The notes: generated by a model not told the origin, from the sequence alone. Shown: positions 1 to 8,552, counted from the first letter of the stretch. The stretch: 64,000 bases of DNA from Pseudomonas citronellolis (GCF_900112375.1 NZ_FOLS01000024.1:1-64000), one strand, 5' to 3'. A program made the numbers and translations.

Positions 1-1
1 A

Positions 2-331
2 GGCCTGGTCGTGCACTCGGATCGTGGTAGCCAGTACGCCAGCGAGGTTTATCGCGCGCTGCTCAAGCGGCATGGCCTGGTCTTGAGCATGAGCCGCAAG
101 GGAAATTGCTGGGACAACGCGGTCATGGAACGCTTCTTCCTGAACCTGAAAATGGAGCGGGTCTGGCAACGTGACTACGCCAACCATGCTGAGGCTATGA
201 CCGACATTGCCGACTACATCGTCGGCTTCTACAACAACGTGCGCCTGCACTCCAGCCTAGGCTATCTGCCACCCACCCGCTACGAGCGCAGGCCACCCAG
301 ACAACCTATCGAAGTGTCCGAAATTATTTGA
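2..331 (+). CDS. IS3-family transposase OrfB, C-terminal part (cut by window edge)
   Basis: This is the C-terminal 109 or so residues of an IS3-family DDE transposase (integrase core, rve fold). The reading frame is open from base 2, so the gene begins outside the window. Visible family marks are HSDRGSQYAS near the second catalytic Asp, the SRKGNCWDNAVMERFF segment carrying the catalytic Glu, and the ending FYNNVRLHSSLGYLPPTRYE. In this family the protein is made as an OrfAB fusion by ribosomal frameshifting and moves the element. The element's right end should lie just beyond the stop, but no terminal repeat can be proved without the left end. A repeat of family E and a REP copy follow directly. 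Confidence 0.9.
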   Translation, partial: GLVVHSDRGSQYASEVYRALLKRHGLVLSMSRKGNCWDNAVMERFFLNLKMERVWQRDYANHAEAMTDIADYIVGFYNNVRLHSSLGYLPPTRYERRPPRQPIEVSEII

Positions 332-378
332 CCACCACAAGCCGGCTAATGCCGAAACATCAGCGCACTCCGAACGGT

Positions 379-479
379 CCCCTCTCCCTTCAGGGAGAGG
401 GTTAGGGAGAGGGCGCTCTACAGCCCACCCCCCAAAGTCCCCGGTAGGCACGGTTCGCGAGCAAGCTCGCTCCTACGAA
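379..479. repeat. Family E CTCTCCC palindrome plus one REP copy
   Basis: Positions 379-413 hold the CCCTCTCCCTTCAGGGAGAG palindrome followed by a second AGGGAGAGGG. Positions 454-479 hold one inverted REP copy (TTCGCGAGC ... GCTCCTACGAA). The same E unit, including the preceding CGAAC and following GGGCGCT, returns at 53.78 kb and in shorter form near 60.49 and 61.25 kb. It lies between convergent genes, so it may terminate transcription from both sides (inference). Confidence 0.8.
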
Positions 480-490
480 GAGCTAGCCTC

Positions 491-1756
491 TCAGCCGTAG
501 CGCTTTTTAGCCTCGATAGCCAAGCCACTTCCGATCCCGCCGAAGTGGTCGCCGTCGACGTGGCGGGCGTTGGGCAGCATGGCGGCCACGCTCTGGCGCA
601 GGGCCGGGACGCCGCTGGAGCCGCCGGTGAAGAACACGCTGTCGACCTTGGCCGCGTCGATGTCGGCGTCGCCCAGCAGCTTGCCGATGCCGGCGCGCAC
701 GCGCTCCAGTTGCGGCTCTATCGCACCCTCGAACAGTTCGCGGGTCAGCTCGGCCACCAGGCCCGGTTCGATGCGGGCCAGGTCGATGTCGCGGCGCTGG
801 CTGTCGCTCAGCTCGATCTTGCTGGCTTCCACCTGCATCGCCAGCCAGTGGCCGGCGCGCTGTTCGATGAGGCGGAACAGGCGGTCGATGCCGGTGCCGT
901 CGACGATGTCGTAGCGCATGTTCTTCAGCGCCAGCTGCGACTTCTGCGCGTACACCGCGTTGATGGTGTGCCAGGTGGCCAGGTTCAGGTGGTAGCTGGT
1001 GGGCATCAGCGCGTCGGACTTCATCCGGCTGCCGTAGCCGAACAGCGGCATCACGCCCTGCAGGCTGAGCTGCTTGTCGAAGTCGGTGCCGCCGATGTGC
1101 ACGCCGCCGGTGGCCAGGATGTCGGCCTGGCGCTCGGCCTGCTCGCGGCGTTCCGGGGCCAGGCGCACCAGGGAGAAGTCCGAGGTGCCGCCGCCGATGT
1201 CGACGATCAGCACCAGCTCCTCGCGCTGGATGCCGCGCTCGTAGTCGAAGGCCGCGGCCAGGGGCTCGTACTGGAAGGAGATGTCCTTGAAGCCGAGCTT
1301 CCGCGCTACCGCCACCAGGGTGTCCTGGGCTTCGCGGTCGGCCTCGGGATCGTCGTCGACGAAGAACACCGGGCGGCCCAGCACCACGGCCTCGAACTCG
1401 CGGCCGGCGACTACCTCGGCGCGCTTCTTCAGCTCGCCGATGAACAGCCCGAGCAGGTCCTTGAACGGCAGGGCGCTGCCCAGCACCGTGGTCTCGCTCT
1501 TGAGCAGCGGCGAGCCGAGCAGGCTTTTCAGCGAGCGCATCAGGCGCCCTTCGTAGCCTTCCAGGTATTCGCCCAGGGCCTGGCGGCCGTAGACCGGGCG
1601 ACGCTCCTCGGTGTTGAAGAAGACCACCGAGGGCAGGGTGATCTTGCCGTCTTCCAGTGCGATCAGCGGTTCCATTCCGGGGCGCCACCAGCCGACGGTG
1701 GAGTTGGAGGTGCCGAAGTCGATGCCCAGGGCGCGGGCGTCAGTGGAGTGCAGCAT
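491..1756 (-). CDS. yegD: Hsp70-family chaperone-like ATPase (YegD type)
   Basis: This 421-residue protein is an actin-fold Hsp70-family ATPase. It has the N-terminal phosphate-1 motif IDFGTSNSTVGW (about residues 12-23), the phosphate-2 motif VDIGGGTSDFSLV, and the adenosine motif FFTGGSSGVPALR near the C terminus. It ends shortly after the nucleotide-binding domain, so it lacks the beta-sandwich substrate-binding domain and lid of DnaK (about 640 residues). That matches the YegD/HscC-like group, whose substrates are poorly known. The first Met of the open frame is used because conserved sequence starts about ten residues later. It is divergent from the oxaloacetate decarboxylase gene. It is unlikely to be a DnaK replacement. 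Confidence 0.85.
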   Translation of the reverse strand: MLHSTDARALGIDFGTSNSTVGWWRPGMEPLIALEDGKITLPSVVFFNTEERRPVYGRQALGEYLEGYEGRLMRSLKSLLGSPLLKSETTVLGSALPFKDLLGLFIGELKKRAEVVAGREFEAVVLGRPVFFVDDDPEADREAQDTLVAVARKLGFKDISFQYEPLAAAFDYERGIQREELVLIVDIGGGTSDFSLVRLAPERREQAERQADILATGGVHIGGTDFDKQLSLQGVMPLFGYGSRMKSDALMPTSYHLNLATWHTINAVYAQKSQLALKNMRYDIVDGTGIDRLFRLIEQRAGHWLAMQVEASKIELSDSQRRDIDLARIEPGLVAELTRELFEGAIEPQLERVRAGIGKLLGDADIDAAKVDSVFFTGGSSGVPALRQSVAAMLPNARHVDGDHFGGIGSGLAIEAKKRYG

Positions 1757-1874
1757 GGCGGAAAGGTCCGGCGAAAAAACGGCCGCGCAGTTTACGCGAG
1801 TGCGCCTGGGCCTGCTCGACTATCGGCTCATGTGCCGCTGGACGGTGGAGGCGATAGAGTGCTTGGGAAGGCCT

Positions 1875-1914
1875 TGTAGTTTTGCTACATTTGCCATCCT
1901 GTAGTTTTGCTACA
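1875..1914. promoter_or_regulatory. Two direct copies of a TGTAG-N5-CTACA palindromic operator
   Basis: Two identical 15-bp inverted repeats, TGTAGTTTTGCTACA, lie at 1875-1889 and 1900-1914. Their starts are 25 bp apart (about 2.5 helical turns), between the divergent Hsp70-like and oxaloacetate decarboxylase genes. The second copy ends 58 bp before the chosen start codon at 1973. Dyad symmetry and repetition point to a dimeric transcription factor. No regulator gene is adjacent, so the protein is unknown. A third copy lies inside the downstream coding sequence. Confidence 0.75.
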
Positions 1915-1972
1915 TGAGTTTGCCGATTCCGCAGAACCCTTTCCCACTTCCAGGTCGCAGTTGGATCCCGCC

Positions 1973-2836
1973 ATGCACAGAGCCTCCCACCACGAGCTAC
2001 GCCAGAGTTTCCGGGCGTTGCTGAACTCTTCCTCCTGCTACCACACGGCATCGGTGTTCGACCCGATGTCGGCGCGCATCGCCGGCGACCTCGGCTTCGA
2101 GGTCGGTATCCTGGGTGGTTCTGTAGCTTCGCTACAAGTGCTCGCGGCGCCCGACTTCGCCCTCATCACCCTCAGCGAGTTCGTCGAGCAGGCCACCCGC
2201 ATCGGCCGCGTCGCGCGCCTGCCGGTGATCGCCGATGCCGACCACGGCTACGGCAACGCGCTGAATGTGATGCGCACCATCGTCGAGCTGGAGCGTGCCG
2301 GCGTGGCCGCGCTGACCATCGAGGACACCCTGTTGCCGGCGCAGTTTGGCCGCAAGTCCACCGACCTGATCCCGGTGGAGGAGGGCGTGGGCAAGATCCG
2401 CGCGGCGCTGGAGGCGCGGGTGGACCAGGAGATGGCGATCATCGCGCGGACCAACGCCGAGGTGATCGAGGTGGACGACGTGATCCGCCGCACCCTGGCC
2501 TACCAGGCCGCTGGCGCCGACGGCATCTGCATGGTCGGCATCCGCGACTTCGAGCACCTGGAGGCCATCGCCCGGCACCTGAGCGTGCCGCTGATGCTGG
2601 TGTCCTACGGCAACCCGAAGCTGCACGACGACAAGCGCCTGGCCAAGCTCGGTGTGCGCATCGTGGTGGACGGCCATGCCGCCTACTTCGCCGCCATCAA
2701 GGCGACCTACGACTGCCTGCGCGAGCAGCGCGGCGTGGATGCCTCCGACCTGACAGCCTCGGAGCTGGCGAAGAAGTACACCCTGCCGGAGGAGTACCAG
2801 ATCTTCGCCAGGGAATACATGGAAGTGAAGGAGTAG
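1973..2836 (+). CDS. Oxaloacetate decarboxylase (isocitrate lyase/PEP mutase family)
   Basis: This 287-residue protein is very like PAO1 PA4872 as I recall it, a divalent-metal oxaloacetate decarboxylase of the PEP mutase/isocitrate lyase superfamily that converts oxaloacetate to pyruvate and CO2. The barrel motif [20 protein letters not shown] and the metal-region segment [11 protein letters not shown] are present. The frame is open from 1907, but the ATG at 1973 begins the conserved [10 protein letters not shown] sequence and leaves both upstream operators outside the gene. The coding segment 2117-2140 uses a run of uncommon codons (GGT TCT GTA GCT TCG CTA CAA) that spells a third copy of the upstream operator. 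Its product acts in the cytoplasm. Confidence 0.9.
   Translation: MHRASHHELRQSFRALLNSSSCYHTASVFDPMSARIAGDLGFEVGILGGSVASLQVLAAPDFALITLSEFVEQATRIGRVARLPVIADADHGYGNALNVMRTIVELERAGVAALTIEDTLLPAQFGRKSTDLIPVEEGVGKIRAALEARVDQEMAIIARTNAEVIEVDDVIRRTLAYQAAGADGICMVGIRDFEHLEAIARHLSVPLMLVSYGNPKLHDDKRLAKLGVRIVVDGHAAYFAAIKATYDCLREQRGVDASDLTASELAKKYTLPEEYQIFAREYMEVKE
2122..2136. promoter_or_regulatory. Intragenic third copy of the TGTAG-N5-CTACA operator
   Basis: The sequence TGTAGCTTCGCTACA inside the oxaloacetate decarboxylase gene keeps both 5-bp arms of the two upstream operators, with a different 5-base spacer. It encodes S-V-A-S-L-Q with codons (GTA, GCT, CTA, CAA) that are out of character with the C/G-ending codons around it. 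It starts 222 bp from the second upstream copy, so a DNA loop between sites is possible (inference). Confidence 0.6.
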
Positions 2837-2842
2837 GGCCTT

Positions 2843-3499
2843 TCAGGCTTCCCCGTTCTCGCCGAGCTTCTCCAGCAGGTACTCGACCTGGGCGTTGAAC
2901 GGGTAGAGCAGGGTACCGGCCGGGCGCTCGGTCAGCCGCAGGTAGCGCCAGCGGGCGCGCATCGCTTCGCCTTCGACGCTGGCCGGCAGGGCGGCGAACT
3001 GCGTCTCGATGGTCTGCTGCAGGTCGGCGATGGCCTCGCGCAGGGTGTCGGTGTCTTCCCCCAGCAGGCGGTGGTTGGCCCGCTTGGCCTGCAGCAGGGC
3101 CAGGCGCTGCAGGTTGGCCGCCAGGGTCGCATCCCCCGGCGTGGCGCCGGGCTGGAGGCGGAATTCCTGCAGTAGCGCCGAGACTTCCAGGGCCTGGGCC
3201 AGCGCCTGGCGTAGCGCCGGGCCGCTCTGTTCGTAGCCGCTTTCCACCTGCGCCACCGTTTCGCCGTAGAGCGACCAGATGTCCTGCAGCGTCTCGCCGT
3301 TGTGCTGTTCGGCGACCTGGCCCTGGAAGGCCTCGTCGAGCCGTTCCAGGCGCTTGAGGAAGCGTTCGTCCCCCGTGGCGCTGTAGAGCAGCAGGTAGCG
3401 CTGCGCGGCCTGCAGGGTGGCGTCGAAGTCATCGGCCAGGGCCGCGGTCGGCAGGCTGGCCAGCAGGCTCAGCAGCAGGGAAAGGACGAGGCGGTGCAT
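2843..3499 (-). CDS. Exported hypothetical protein, copy 1 of a tandem pair
   Basis: This 218-residue protein has a classical signal peptide (MHRLVLSLLLSLLASLPTAALA then DD), so it should be periplasmic. The mature part looks largely helical. I do not recognise a domain. It is clearly paralogous to the upstream neighbour on the same strand: both begin the mature region with a segment containing RYLLLYSAT.DERFL and end with LLYPFNAQ.E..L.KL. The two genes are 99 bp apart and may be cotranscribed. PAO1 carries a hypothetical gene at this place (PA4871, from memory). The function is unknown. Confidence 0.75.
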   Translation of the reverse strand: MHRLVLSLLLSLLASLPTAALADDFDATLQAAQRYLLLYSATGDERFLKRLERLDEAFQGQVAEQHNGETLQDIWSLYGETVAQVESGYEQSGPALRQALAQALEVSALLQEFRLQPGATPGDATLAANLQRLALLQAKRANHRLLGEDTDTLREAIADLQQTIETQFAALPASVEGEAMRARWRYLRLTERPAGTLLYPFNAQVEYLLEKLGENGEA

Positions 3500-3598
3500 G
3501 GGGCGGCTCCTGGCGATGGAGCCGCCATTCTTGGCGGCCCTCCCGGCGCCGGATATCGGACGATTCCGAAGCTGCGGTAGACCGCCTCCGGGTCCCCG

Positions 3599-4270
3599 TC
3601 AGGCGCCGGCCAGCTTGCCGAGCATGGCCTCGATCTGCGCGTTGAAGGGATAGAGCAACTGCTGGCCGTTGCGCTGGCTGACCTGCAGGTAGCGCCAGCG
3701 CTTGTCCAGTTCGTCGTGCAGGGCCGGGTCGCTCTTCGCCAGGGCATCGATGCGCTGCTGGATGCGCTCGTCCAGGGCCTTGACGTTCGCCGCCTCGGCC
3801 TCGGCGCGCGGGCCGTCGACCTTCTGCAGGTTGGCCAGGCGGGCGGTGAGCAGGGCGCGGCTGCGCAGGTCGTCGGCCAGGCCCGGGGTGGCCAGGGGGT
3901 GGGCTTGCAGGTAGGCGTCCAGGGGCTCGGCCAGCTTCAGGCTGCGGGCCATCTCGCCGTTCTGGTCGAGCTTGCGGGCGGCGTGCTCGGCCAGCATCTG
4001 CTGGCGGCCCTGCTCGTAGCTGGCCCAGAGTGTGCGCAGCGTGGTGGCATCCTGGCGTTGCGCAAGGGCCGCTTGCAGGTGCTTGCCGGTGGCGTCCAGG
4101 CGGTCGAGGAAGCGCTCGTCGGCGGTGGCGCTGTACAGCAGCAGGTAGCGGTTGGCGTCGACCAGGTCGGCTTCGACGCCGGGGGCCTCGGCGGCCTGGG
4201 CCTGGCTGCCGAGCAGGGCGCAGAGGGCCAGCGGCAGGCAGTGGCGCAGAGGAGACGGGAGGATTCGCAT
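3599..4270 (-). CDS. Exported hypothetical protein, copy 2 of a tandem pair
   Basis: This 223-residue protein starts at MRILPSPLRHCLPLALCALL, a signal peptide probably cleaved after AQA. The open frame runs further upstream to 4627, but that extension overlaps the divergent zinc-finger gene and has no conserved sequence, so the ATG at 4270 is chosen. It shares RYLLLYSATADERFLDRL and LLYPFNAQIEAMLGKL with its neighbour at 2843-3499, which indicates a tandem duplication followed by strong divergence in the middle. A periplasmic location is likely. The role is unknown. Confidence 0.75.
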   Translation of the reverse strand: MRILPSPLRHCLPLALCALLGSQAQAAEAPGVEADLVDANRYLLLYSATADERFLDRLDATGKHLQAALAQRQDATTLRTLWASYEQGRQQMLAEHAARKLDQNGEMARSLKLAEPLDAYLQAHPLATPGLADDLRSRALLTARLANLQKVDGPRAEAEAANVKALDERIQQRIDALAKSDPALHDELDKRWRYLQVSQRNGQQLLYPFNAQIEAMLGKLAGA

Positions 4271-4426
4271 CGGGGAACATCCATGGCGGGAAAGCGCGCT
4301 ATTGTTCTCGTTGCGCGGCGCCCGGGGAAGGGGCTTTTCAGCGCACCCCGCCGCGTTTTCGCCCTTGCAATCGGCCGCCGGGGCGCCAATATCTGCAATC
4401 TGTACAAAGTTTGATCGGAGGTTGCC

Positions 4427-4690
4427 ATGGCCAGTGGTTGGGCGAACGACGGCGCGGTGCAGGAACAGATCGACAGCACCATCGAGGACGCAGTCGCCCG
4501 GGCGCGCAGCCAGTTGCCCCGCGGCGAGAGCCTGACGCATTGCGAGGAGTGCGATGCGCCCATTCCCGAGGCGCGGCGCAAGGCCGTGCCCGGCGTGCGT
4601 CTGTGCGTGAACTGCCAGGCCGCCCACGACGAGCAGGCGGCCTTCGCCGGCTACAACCGGCGCGGCAGCAAGGACAGCCAGCTGCGCTGA
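4427..4690 (+). CDS. DksA/TraR-family C4 zinc-finger protein (YbiI type)
   Basis: This 87-residue protein has a four-cysteine zinc finger, CEECDAPIPEARRKAVPGVR followed closely by LCVNC, in its middle, and a short N-terminal helix. This is the short YbiI/TraR-like branch of the DksA family. It lacks the long coiled coil with which DksA enters the RNA polymerase secondary channel, so a direct role in the stringent response cannot be assumed. It is divergent from the second exported protein and ends 6 bp before the end of the convergent binding-protein gene. A cytoplasmic location is expected. PAO1 has a similar gene here (PA4870, from memory). Confidence 0.85.
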   Translation: MASGWANDGAVQEQIDSTIEDAVARARSQLPRGESLTHCEECDAPIPEARRKAVPGVRLCVNCQAAHDEQAAFAGYNRRGSKDSQLR

Positions 4691-4696
4691 GGCGCC

Positions 4697-5944
4697 TCAC
4701 TGCAACTGCGGGGGCTTGCCGGCGGCGCGCCTTTCCGCCTTCCACTCGTCGAGGCTGGGTGCGGCCTGGTCGCCGTCGAGCTGGTGGATGATCTCGAAGT
4801 AGTCCTGCTTCAGCGGGTCCTTCAGCACTTCGCTGCGCGGCTTCACCTTCACCGCATAAATGCGCTGCACGTTCTGGTGGTCGAACGCGCGCCAGTACTG
4901 CTCGCCCTTGAGCAGGGCGTAGCGGTGGCCTTCCAGCGCCCTGATCAGCGCCTCGCTGTCCAGGCTGTTGGCGCGCCGCACGGCGTCCGCCCACTGGTAG
5001 ACGATGCCGTAGGCCGAGGCGGCGGAGCTGGACGGGTACTTCTGGTAGCGCTTCACGTAGTCGTTGACGAAGGCCTTGCCGCGGGCGCTGTTCTCCAGTT
5101 CCGGCACGCGCCAGGTCCAGGGCTCGGTGCCGACCACGCCCTCCATCACGCTCGGCCCGGCCTGCTCGATCACGTTCAGGGTGAGGTTGGGCGCGACTAT
5201 CTGCATGCGCCTGGTCAGGCCGAGGTCGTGGGCCACCTGCATGGCCCGCACCAGGTCGCGGCCGAACAGCACCAGGACCAGCACCTGGACGTCGCTGGCG
5301 GCCGCCTGGGCGAGGCTGTCGCGGTAGTGCGCCAGGCCGACGGCGGGGAAGGGAATGCGCCGCCCGGGGTGCTGGGCGCCGTCCTGGGTGCCGGTGGCCT
5401 GGCGTAGCGAGGCTTCGGTGGTGTGGCCCCAGGTGTAGTCGGAGGTGACGTAGAAGTAGCGGCTGCCCGGGTGCTTCTGCGCCAGGTACTGGCCCAGCAC
5501 CCGGGCGCTCATCCAGGCGCTGATGCCCTCGCGGAACATGTAGCGGTGGCCGTCCTTGCCGGTGGTGTCGTTGGAGTAGGTGACGGCGCCGAAGTACAGC
5601 AGCCCGCGCTCGGCGGCGCGCTTGCCGGCGGCGATGGCCACGGCGCTGGAGGCGCCGCCGAAGAGCATGGCGGCGCCCTCGTCGGCCAGCTTGTCGACGT
5701 TGGCCACGGCCTTCTTCGAGCGCGAGGCGCTGTCGTGGCTGGACAGCCGCAGCGAGCGGCCGAGCACGCCGCCGTTGGCGTTGATCTCGTCGATGGCCAG
5801 CAGGGCGCCGCGCATCTGGTCGCGGCCTTCGTTCTGGTAGCTGCCGGTGCGGGGGTAGTTGAGGCCCAGGGTGATGGGGTTGGCGGCCTGGGCGCAGGCG
5901 CACAGGCCCAGCGCCAGGGCCAGGGTGGCGGTCAGTCGTTTCAT
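4697..5944 (-). CDS. Orphan Leu/Ile/Val-type (UrtA-like) periplasmic binding protein
   Basis: This 415-residue type I periplasmic binding protein starts at MKRLTATLALALGLCACAQA, a signal peptide, with AAGGAC upstream as ribosome site. The open frame extends to 6196 without conserved sequence. The mature part begins ANPITLGLNYPRTGSYQNEG and contains GALLAIDEINANGGVLGR, marks of the branched-chain amino acid/amide/urea binding family. No permease or ATPase gene is next to it, while a full UrtABCDE transporter lies 4.6 kb further on. It may feed that or another transporter, or serve as a sensor (inference). The ligand is unknown; its place beside urease makes a urea or amide ligand possible. Confidence 0.8.
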   Translation of the reverse strand: MKRLTATLALALGLCACAQAANPITLGLNYPRTGSYQNEGRDQMRGALLAIDEINANGGVLGRSLRLSSHDSASRSKKAVANVDKLADEGAAMLFGGASSAVAIAAGKRAAERGLLYFGAVTYSNDTTGKDGHRYMFREGISAWMSARVLGQYLAQKHPGSRYFYVTSDYTWGHTTEASLRQATGTQDGAQHPGRRIPFPAVGLAHYRDSLAQAAASDVQVLVLVLFGRDLVRAMQVAHDLGLTRRMQIVAPNLTLNVIEQAGPSVMEGVVGTEPWTWRVPELENSARGKAFVNDYVKRYQKYPSSSAASAYGIVYQWADAVRRANSLDSEALIRALEGHRYALLKGEQYWRAFDHQNVQRIYAVKVKPRSEVLKDPLKQDYFEIIHQLDGDQAAPSLDEWKAERRAAGKPPQLQ

Positions 5945-6074
5945 CGGGAGTCCTTGTTGTTCTGGAGGGACGGGCACAGAGGCCCTGCCAGCGTAGGGGG
6001 TGGACTCGGCGGGGAAATGCGAAACGGTGCCGGTGGGGGAGGTCTTCTGAATTTCCCTGGAGGATTTCAGCTGC

Positions 6075-6212
6075 TTGTAGGAGCGGGCCCTGCCCGCGAA
6101 TCGCGCGCAGGGGAATGGCGTGGTGTACCGAGCTGCTCTTCGTAGGAGCGAGCTTGCTCGCGAACAGACTCCGCTGCGGGGCTCATTCGCGAGCAAGCTC
6201 GCTCCTACGAAA
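6075..6212. repeat. REP variant and REP inverted pair
   Basis: This lies in the 421-bp gene-free stretch between the binding-protein gene and ureC. 6075-6100 is a REP variant (GTAGGAGCGGGCC ... GCGAA). 6139-6165 and 6186-6212 form an inverted REP pair (GTAGGAGCGAGC ... GCTCGCGAA and its complement) separated by about 20 bases, the arrangement called a REPIN. Upstream of it, 5945-6070 should hold the binding-protein promoter, in which I see no clear box. Confidence 0.85.
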
Positions 6213-6268
6213 GGCCGTGCTCGCCTGTGGCGTAGGTGTGACTGTCTTGCAGGCTGCGCCGAGGCGCC

Positions 6269-6346
6269 TTCGTAGGATGGGTTGAGCCTGCGAAACCCAT
6301 GCGGCCGTGGCGATGGGTATCGCTTCGCTCAACACCATCCTACGAG
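6269..6346. repeat. Family C palindrome (GTAGGATGGGTTGAGC)
   Basis: An imperfect palindrome starts CGTAGGATGGGTTGAGC, continues with AAACCCAT and ATGGGTAT, and closes with CTCAACACCATCCTACGA. Near-identical copies lie at 17.92 and 52.81 kb, and a half copy at 62.30 kb. It sits just after the ureC stop and could end the urease transcript (inference). Confidence 0.8.
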
Positions 6347-6365
6347 GGTGTTCCTGGGCGGGTGC

Positions 6366-8066
6366 TCAGAACAGGAAATAACGCTGCGCCATGGGCAGCA
6401 CTTCGGCCGGTTCGCACCACAGCAGTTGGCCGTCGGCGCGTACCTGGTAGTTCTGCGGGTCCACTTCGATGTGCGGCAGGTAGGCGTTGTGGATCAGGTC
6501 GGTCTTCTGCACCGTGCGGCAGCCCTGCACCACGCCGATGGCCTTGTGCAGGCCCAGGCGCGTATGCAGGCCGGCTTCCCAGGCGGCCTGGCTGAGGAAG
6601 GTCAGGCTGGTGGCGTGGCGGCTGCCGCCGAAGCTGGCGAACATCGGCCGGTAGTGCACCGGCTGCGGGGTGGGGATGGAGGCGTTGGCGTCGCCCATCA
6701 GGCTGGCGGCGATGGCGCCGCCCTTGAGGATCAGGCTCGGCTTCACGCCGAAGAAGGCCGGGCGCCAGAGCACCAGGTCGGCCAGCTTGCCCACTTCGAT
6801 GCTGCCCACTTCGTGGCTGACGCCATGGGTGATCGCCGGGTTGATGGTGTATTTGGCGATATAGCGCTTGGCGCGGAAGTTGTCGTTGCGCGCGCCGTCG
6901 CCGGGCAGGGCGCCGCGCTGTTTCTTCATCTTGTCGGCGGTCTGCCAGGTGCGCGTGATCACTTCGCCGACGCGGCCCATGGCCTGGCTGTCGGAGCTGA
7001 TCATGCTGAAGGCGCCGAGGTCGTGGAGGATGTCTTCGGCGGCGATGGTCTCGCGGCGGATGCGCGATTCGGCGAAGGCCACGTCCTCGGCGATGCTCGG
7101 GTCCAGGTGGTGGCAGACCATGAGCATGTCCAGGTGTTCGTCGATGGTGTTGCGGGTGAACGGCCGCGTCGGGTTGGTGGAGCTGGGCAGCACGTTGGCG
7201 AAGCCGCAGGCGCGGATGATGTCCGGCGCGTGGCCGCCGCCGGCGCCCTCGGTGTGGTAGGTGTGGATGGTGCGGCCCTTGAAGGCGGCGAGGGTGGTTT
7301 CGACGAAGCCGGATTCGTTGAGGGTGTCGGTGTGGATGGCCACCTGCACGTCGAGGCGGTCGGCCACGTCCAGGCAGTTGTCGATGGCCGCCGGGGTGGT
7401 GCCCCAGTCCTCGTGCAGCTTCAGGCCGATGGCGCCGGCGCGCACCTGTTCCTCCAGAGGCAGCGGCAGGCTGGCGTTGCCCTTGCCGGTGAAGCCGATG
7501 TTCATCGGGAAGGCGTCGGCGGCCTGGAGCATGCGCGCCAGGTGCCAGGGCCCGGAGGTGCAGGTGGTGGCGTTGGTGCCGGTGGCGGGCCCGGTGCCGC
7601 CGCCGATCATGGTGGTGATGCCGCTCATCAGCGCCTCTTCGATCTGCTGCGGGCAGATGAAGTGGATGTGCGTGTCGATGCCGCCGGCGGTGAGGATCAT
7701 GCCTTCGCCGGCGATGACTTCGGTGCTGGCGCCCAGGGCGATGGTCACGCCGGGCTGGATGTCCGGGTTGCCGGCCTTGCCGATGGCGGAGATGCGGCCG
7801 TCCTTCAGGCCCACGTCGGCCTTGACGATGCCCCAGTGGTCGAGGATCAGCGCATTGGTGATGACGGTGTCGACCACCTCGGCCGCCGGCAGCTGGCCCT
7901 GGCCCATGCCGTCGCGGATGACCTTGCCGCCGCCGAACTTCACTTCCTCGCCGTAGACGGTGAAGTCCTGCTCCACCTCGATCCACAGCTCGGTGTCGGC
8001 CAGGCGCACGCGGTCGCCGACGGTGGGGCCGAACATGTCGGCATACGCTTGGCGGCTGATTTTCAT
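6366..8066 (-). CDS. ureC: Urease subunit alpha
   Basis: This 566-residue protein is the catalytic subunit of nickel urease, which hydrolyses urea to ammonia and carbamate. All active-site residues are visible, one position lower than in Klebsiella urease: nickel ligands H133, H135, H245, H271 and D359, the carbamylated lysine K216 in [10 protein letters not shown]218, and the catalytic base H319 in MVCHHLD. Length and ends are normal. It is the last gene of the ureDA-GNAT-BC unit and is separated from ureB by a family B hairpin. The accessory genes ureE, ureF and ureG are not in the window; in P. aeruginosa they lie at a separate locus. Confidence 0.98.
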   Translation of the reverse strand: MKISRQAYADMFGPTVGDRVRLADTELWIEVEQDFTVYGEEVKFGGGKVIRDGMGQGQLPAAEVVDTVITNALILDHWGIVKADVGLKDGRISAIGKAGNPDIQPGVTIALGASTEVIAGEGMILTAGGIDTHIHFICPQQIEEALMSGITTMIGGGTGPATGTNATTCTSGPWHLARMLQAADAFPMNIGFTGKGNASLPLPLEEQVRAGAIGLKLHEDWGTTPAAIDNCLDVADRLDVQVAIHTDTLNESGFVETTLAAFKGRTIHTYHTEGAGGGHAPDIIRACGFANVLPSSTNPTRPFTRNTIDEHLDMLMVCHHLDPSIAEDVAFAESRIRRETIAAEDILHDLGAFSMISSDSQAMGRVGEVITRTWQTADKMKKQRGALPGDGARNDNFRAKRYIAKYTINPAITHGVSHEVGSIEVGKLADLVLWRPAFFGVKPSLILKGGAIAASLMGDANASIPTPQPVHYRPMFASFGGSRHATSLTFLSQAAWEAGLHTRLGLHKAIGVVQGCRTVQKTDLIHNAYLPHIEVDPQNYQVRADGQLLWCEPAEVLPMAQRYFLF

Positions 8067-8086
8067 GGTTCCCTTCCTCTCGGTTT

Positions 8087-8176
8087 AAAAGCCGCTGGAG
8101 GCTTAAGGCTTAAGGCTGAACGAAAAAGCGACTCCCTCGTCCAGCCTCTAGCGCTCTTATCGGCTCTTATCGGCTT
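8087..8176. repeat. Family B hairpin between ureB and ureC
   Basis: This hairpin begins AAAAGCCGCTGGAGGCTTAA and ends in CGTCCAGCCTCTAGCGCTC with two TTATCGGCT tails. The complementary arms and the A-rich/T-rich ends give it a bidirectional terminator-like shape. Its last bases touch the ureB stop. Confidence 0.75.
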
Positions 8177-8481
8177 TACAGATTGCCCATCACCCGCCCG
8201 GCGAAGCCATAGACGCGACGCTCGCCAGCCAGCTCCACCAACTCCACCTCGCGGCTCTGCCCCGGCTCGAAGCGCACCGCGGTGCCGGCGGGGATGTTCA
8301 GGCGCATGCCGCGGGCGGCCTCACGGTCGAACTGCAGGGCGTCGTTGGTCTCGTAGAAGTGGTAGTGCGAGCCGACCTGGATCGGCCGGTCGCTGCCGTT
8401 GGCCACGGTCAGGGCCAGGGTGCGGCGGCCGGCGTTGAGTTCGATCTCGCCGGGCTGGACGTCGTATTCGCCAGGGATCAT
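8176..8481 (-). CDS. ureB: Urease subunit beta
   Basis: This 101-residue beta chain of urease begins [19 protein letters not shown] and contains [17 protein letters not shown] and GFAGRVMGN, all diagnostic of the family. The chain packs against UreC in the (alpha-beta-gamma)3 enzyme and has no catalytic residues. The length is normal. It follows the GNAT gene by 150 bp that contain a family B repeat, and precedes ureC by 109 bp with another. The three structural genes are therefore split by repeats, although transcription from the ureD promoter is presumably continuous. Confidence 0.98.
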   Translation of the reverse strand: MIPGEYDVQPGEIELNAGRRTLALTVANGSDRPIQVGSHYHFYETNDALQFDREAARGMRLNIPAGTAVRFEPGQSREVELVELAGERRVYGFAGRVMGNL

Positions 8482-8552
8482 GGGGTGCTCCTGGGGCCGA
8501 ACCTGTCGGTGTGGGGTTGACGACTGTTTTTCATGCGCAGCTTCCCTCGATT

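Noticed and set aside
545-1879. Long plus-strand frames opposite the Hsp70 gene, and many similar long frames opposite ureC, dsbD, speA, fdnG and others
   Set aside because: They are shadows caused by GC-rich codon use. They are rich in Arg, Ala, Gly, Val or His with no recognisable domain, and lie opposite well-recognised genes.
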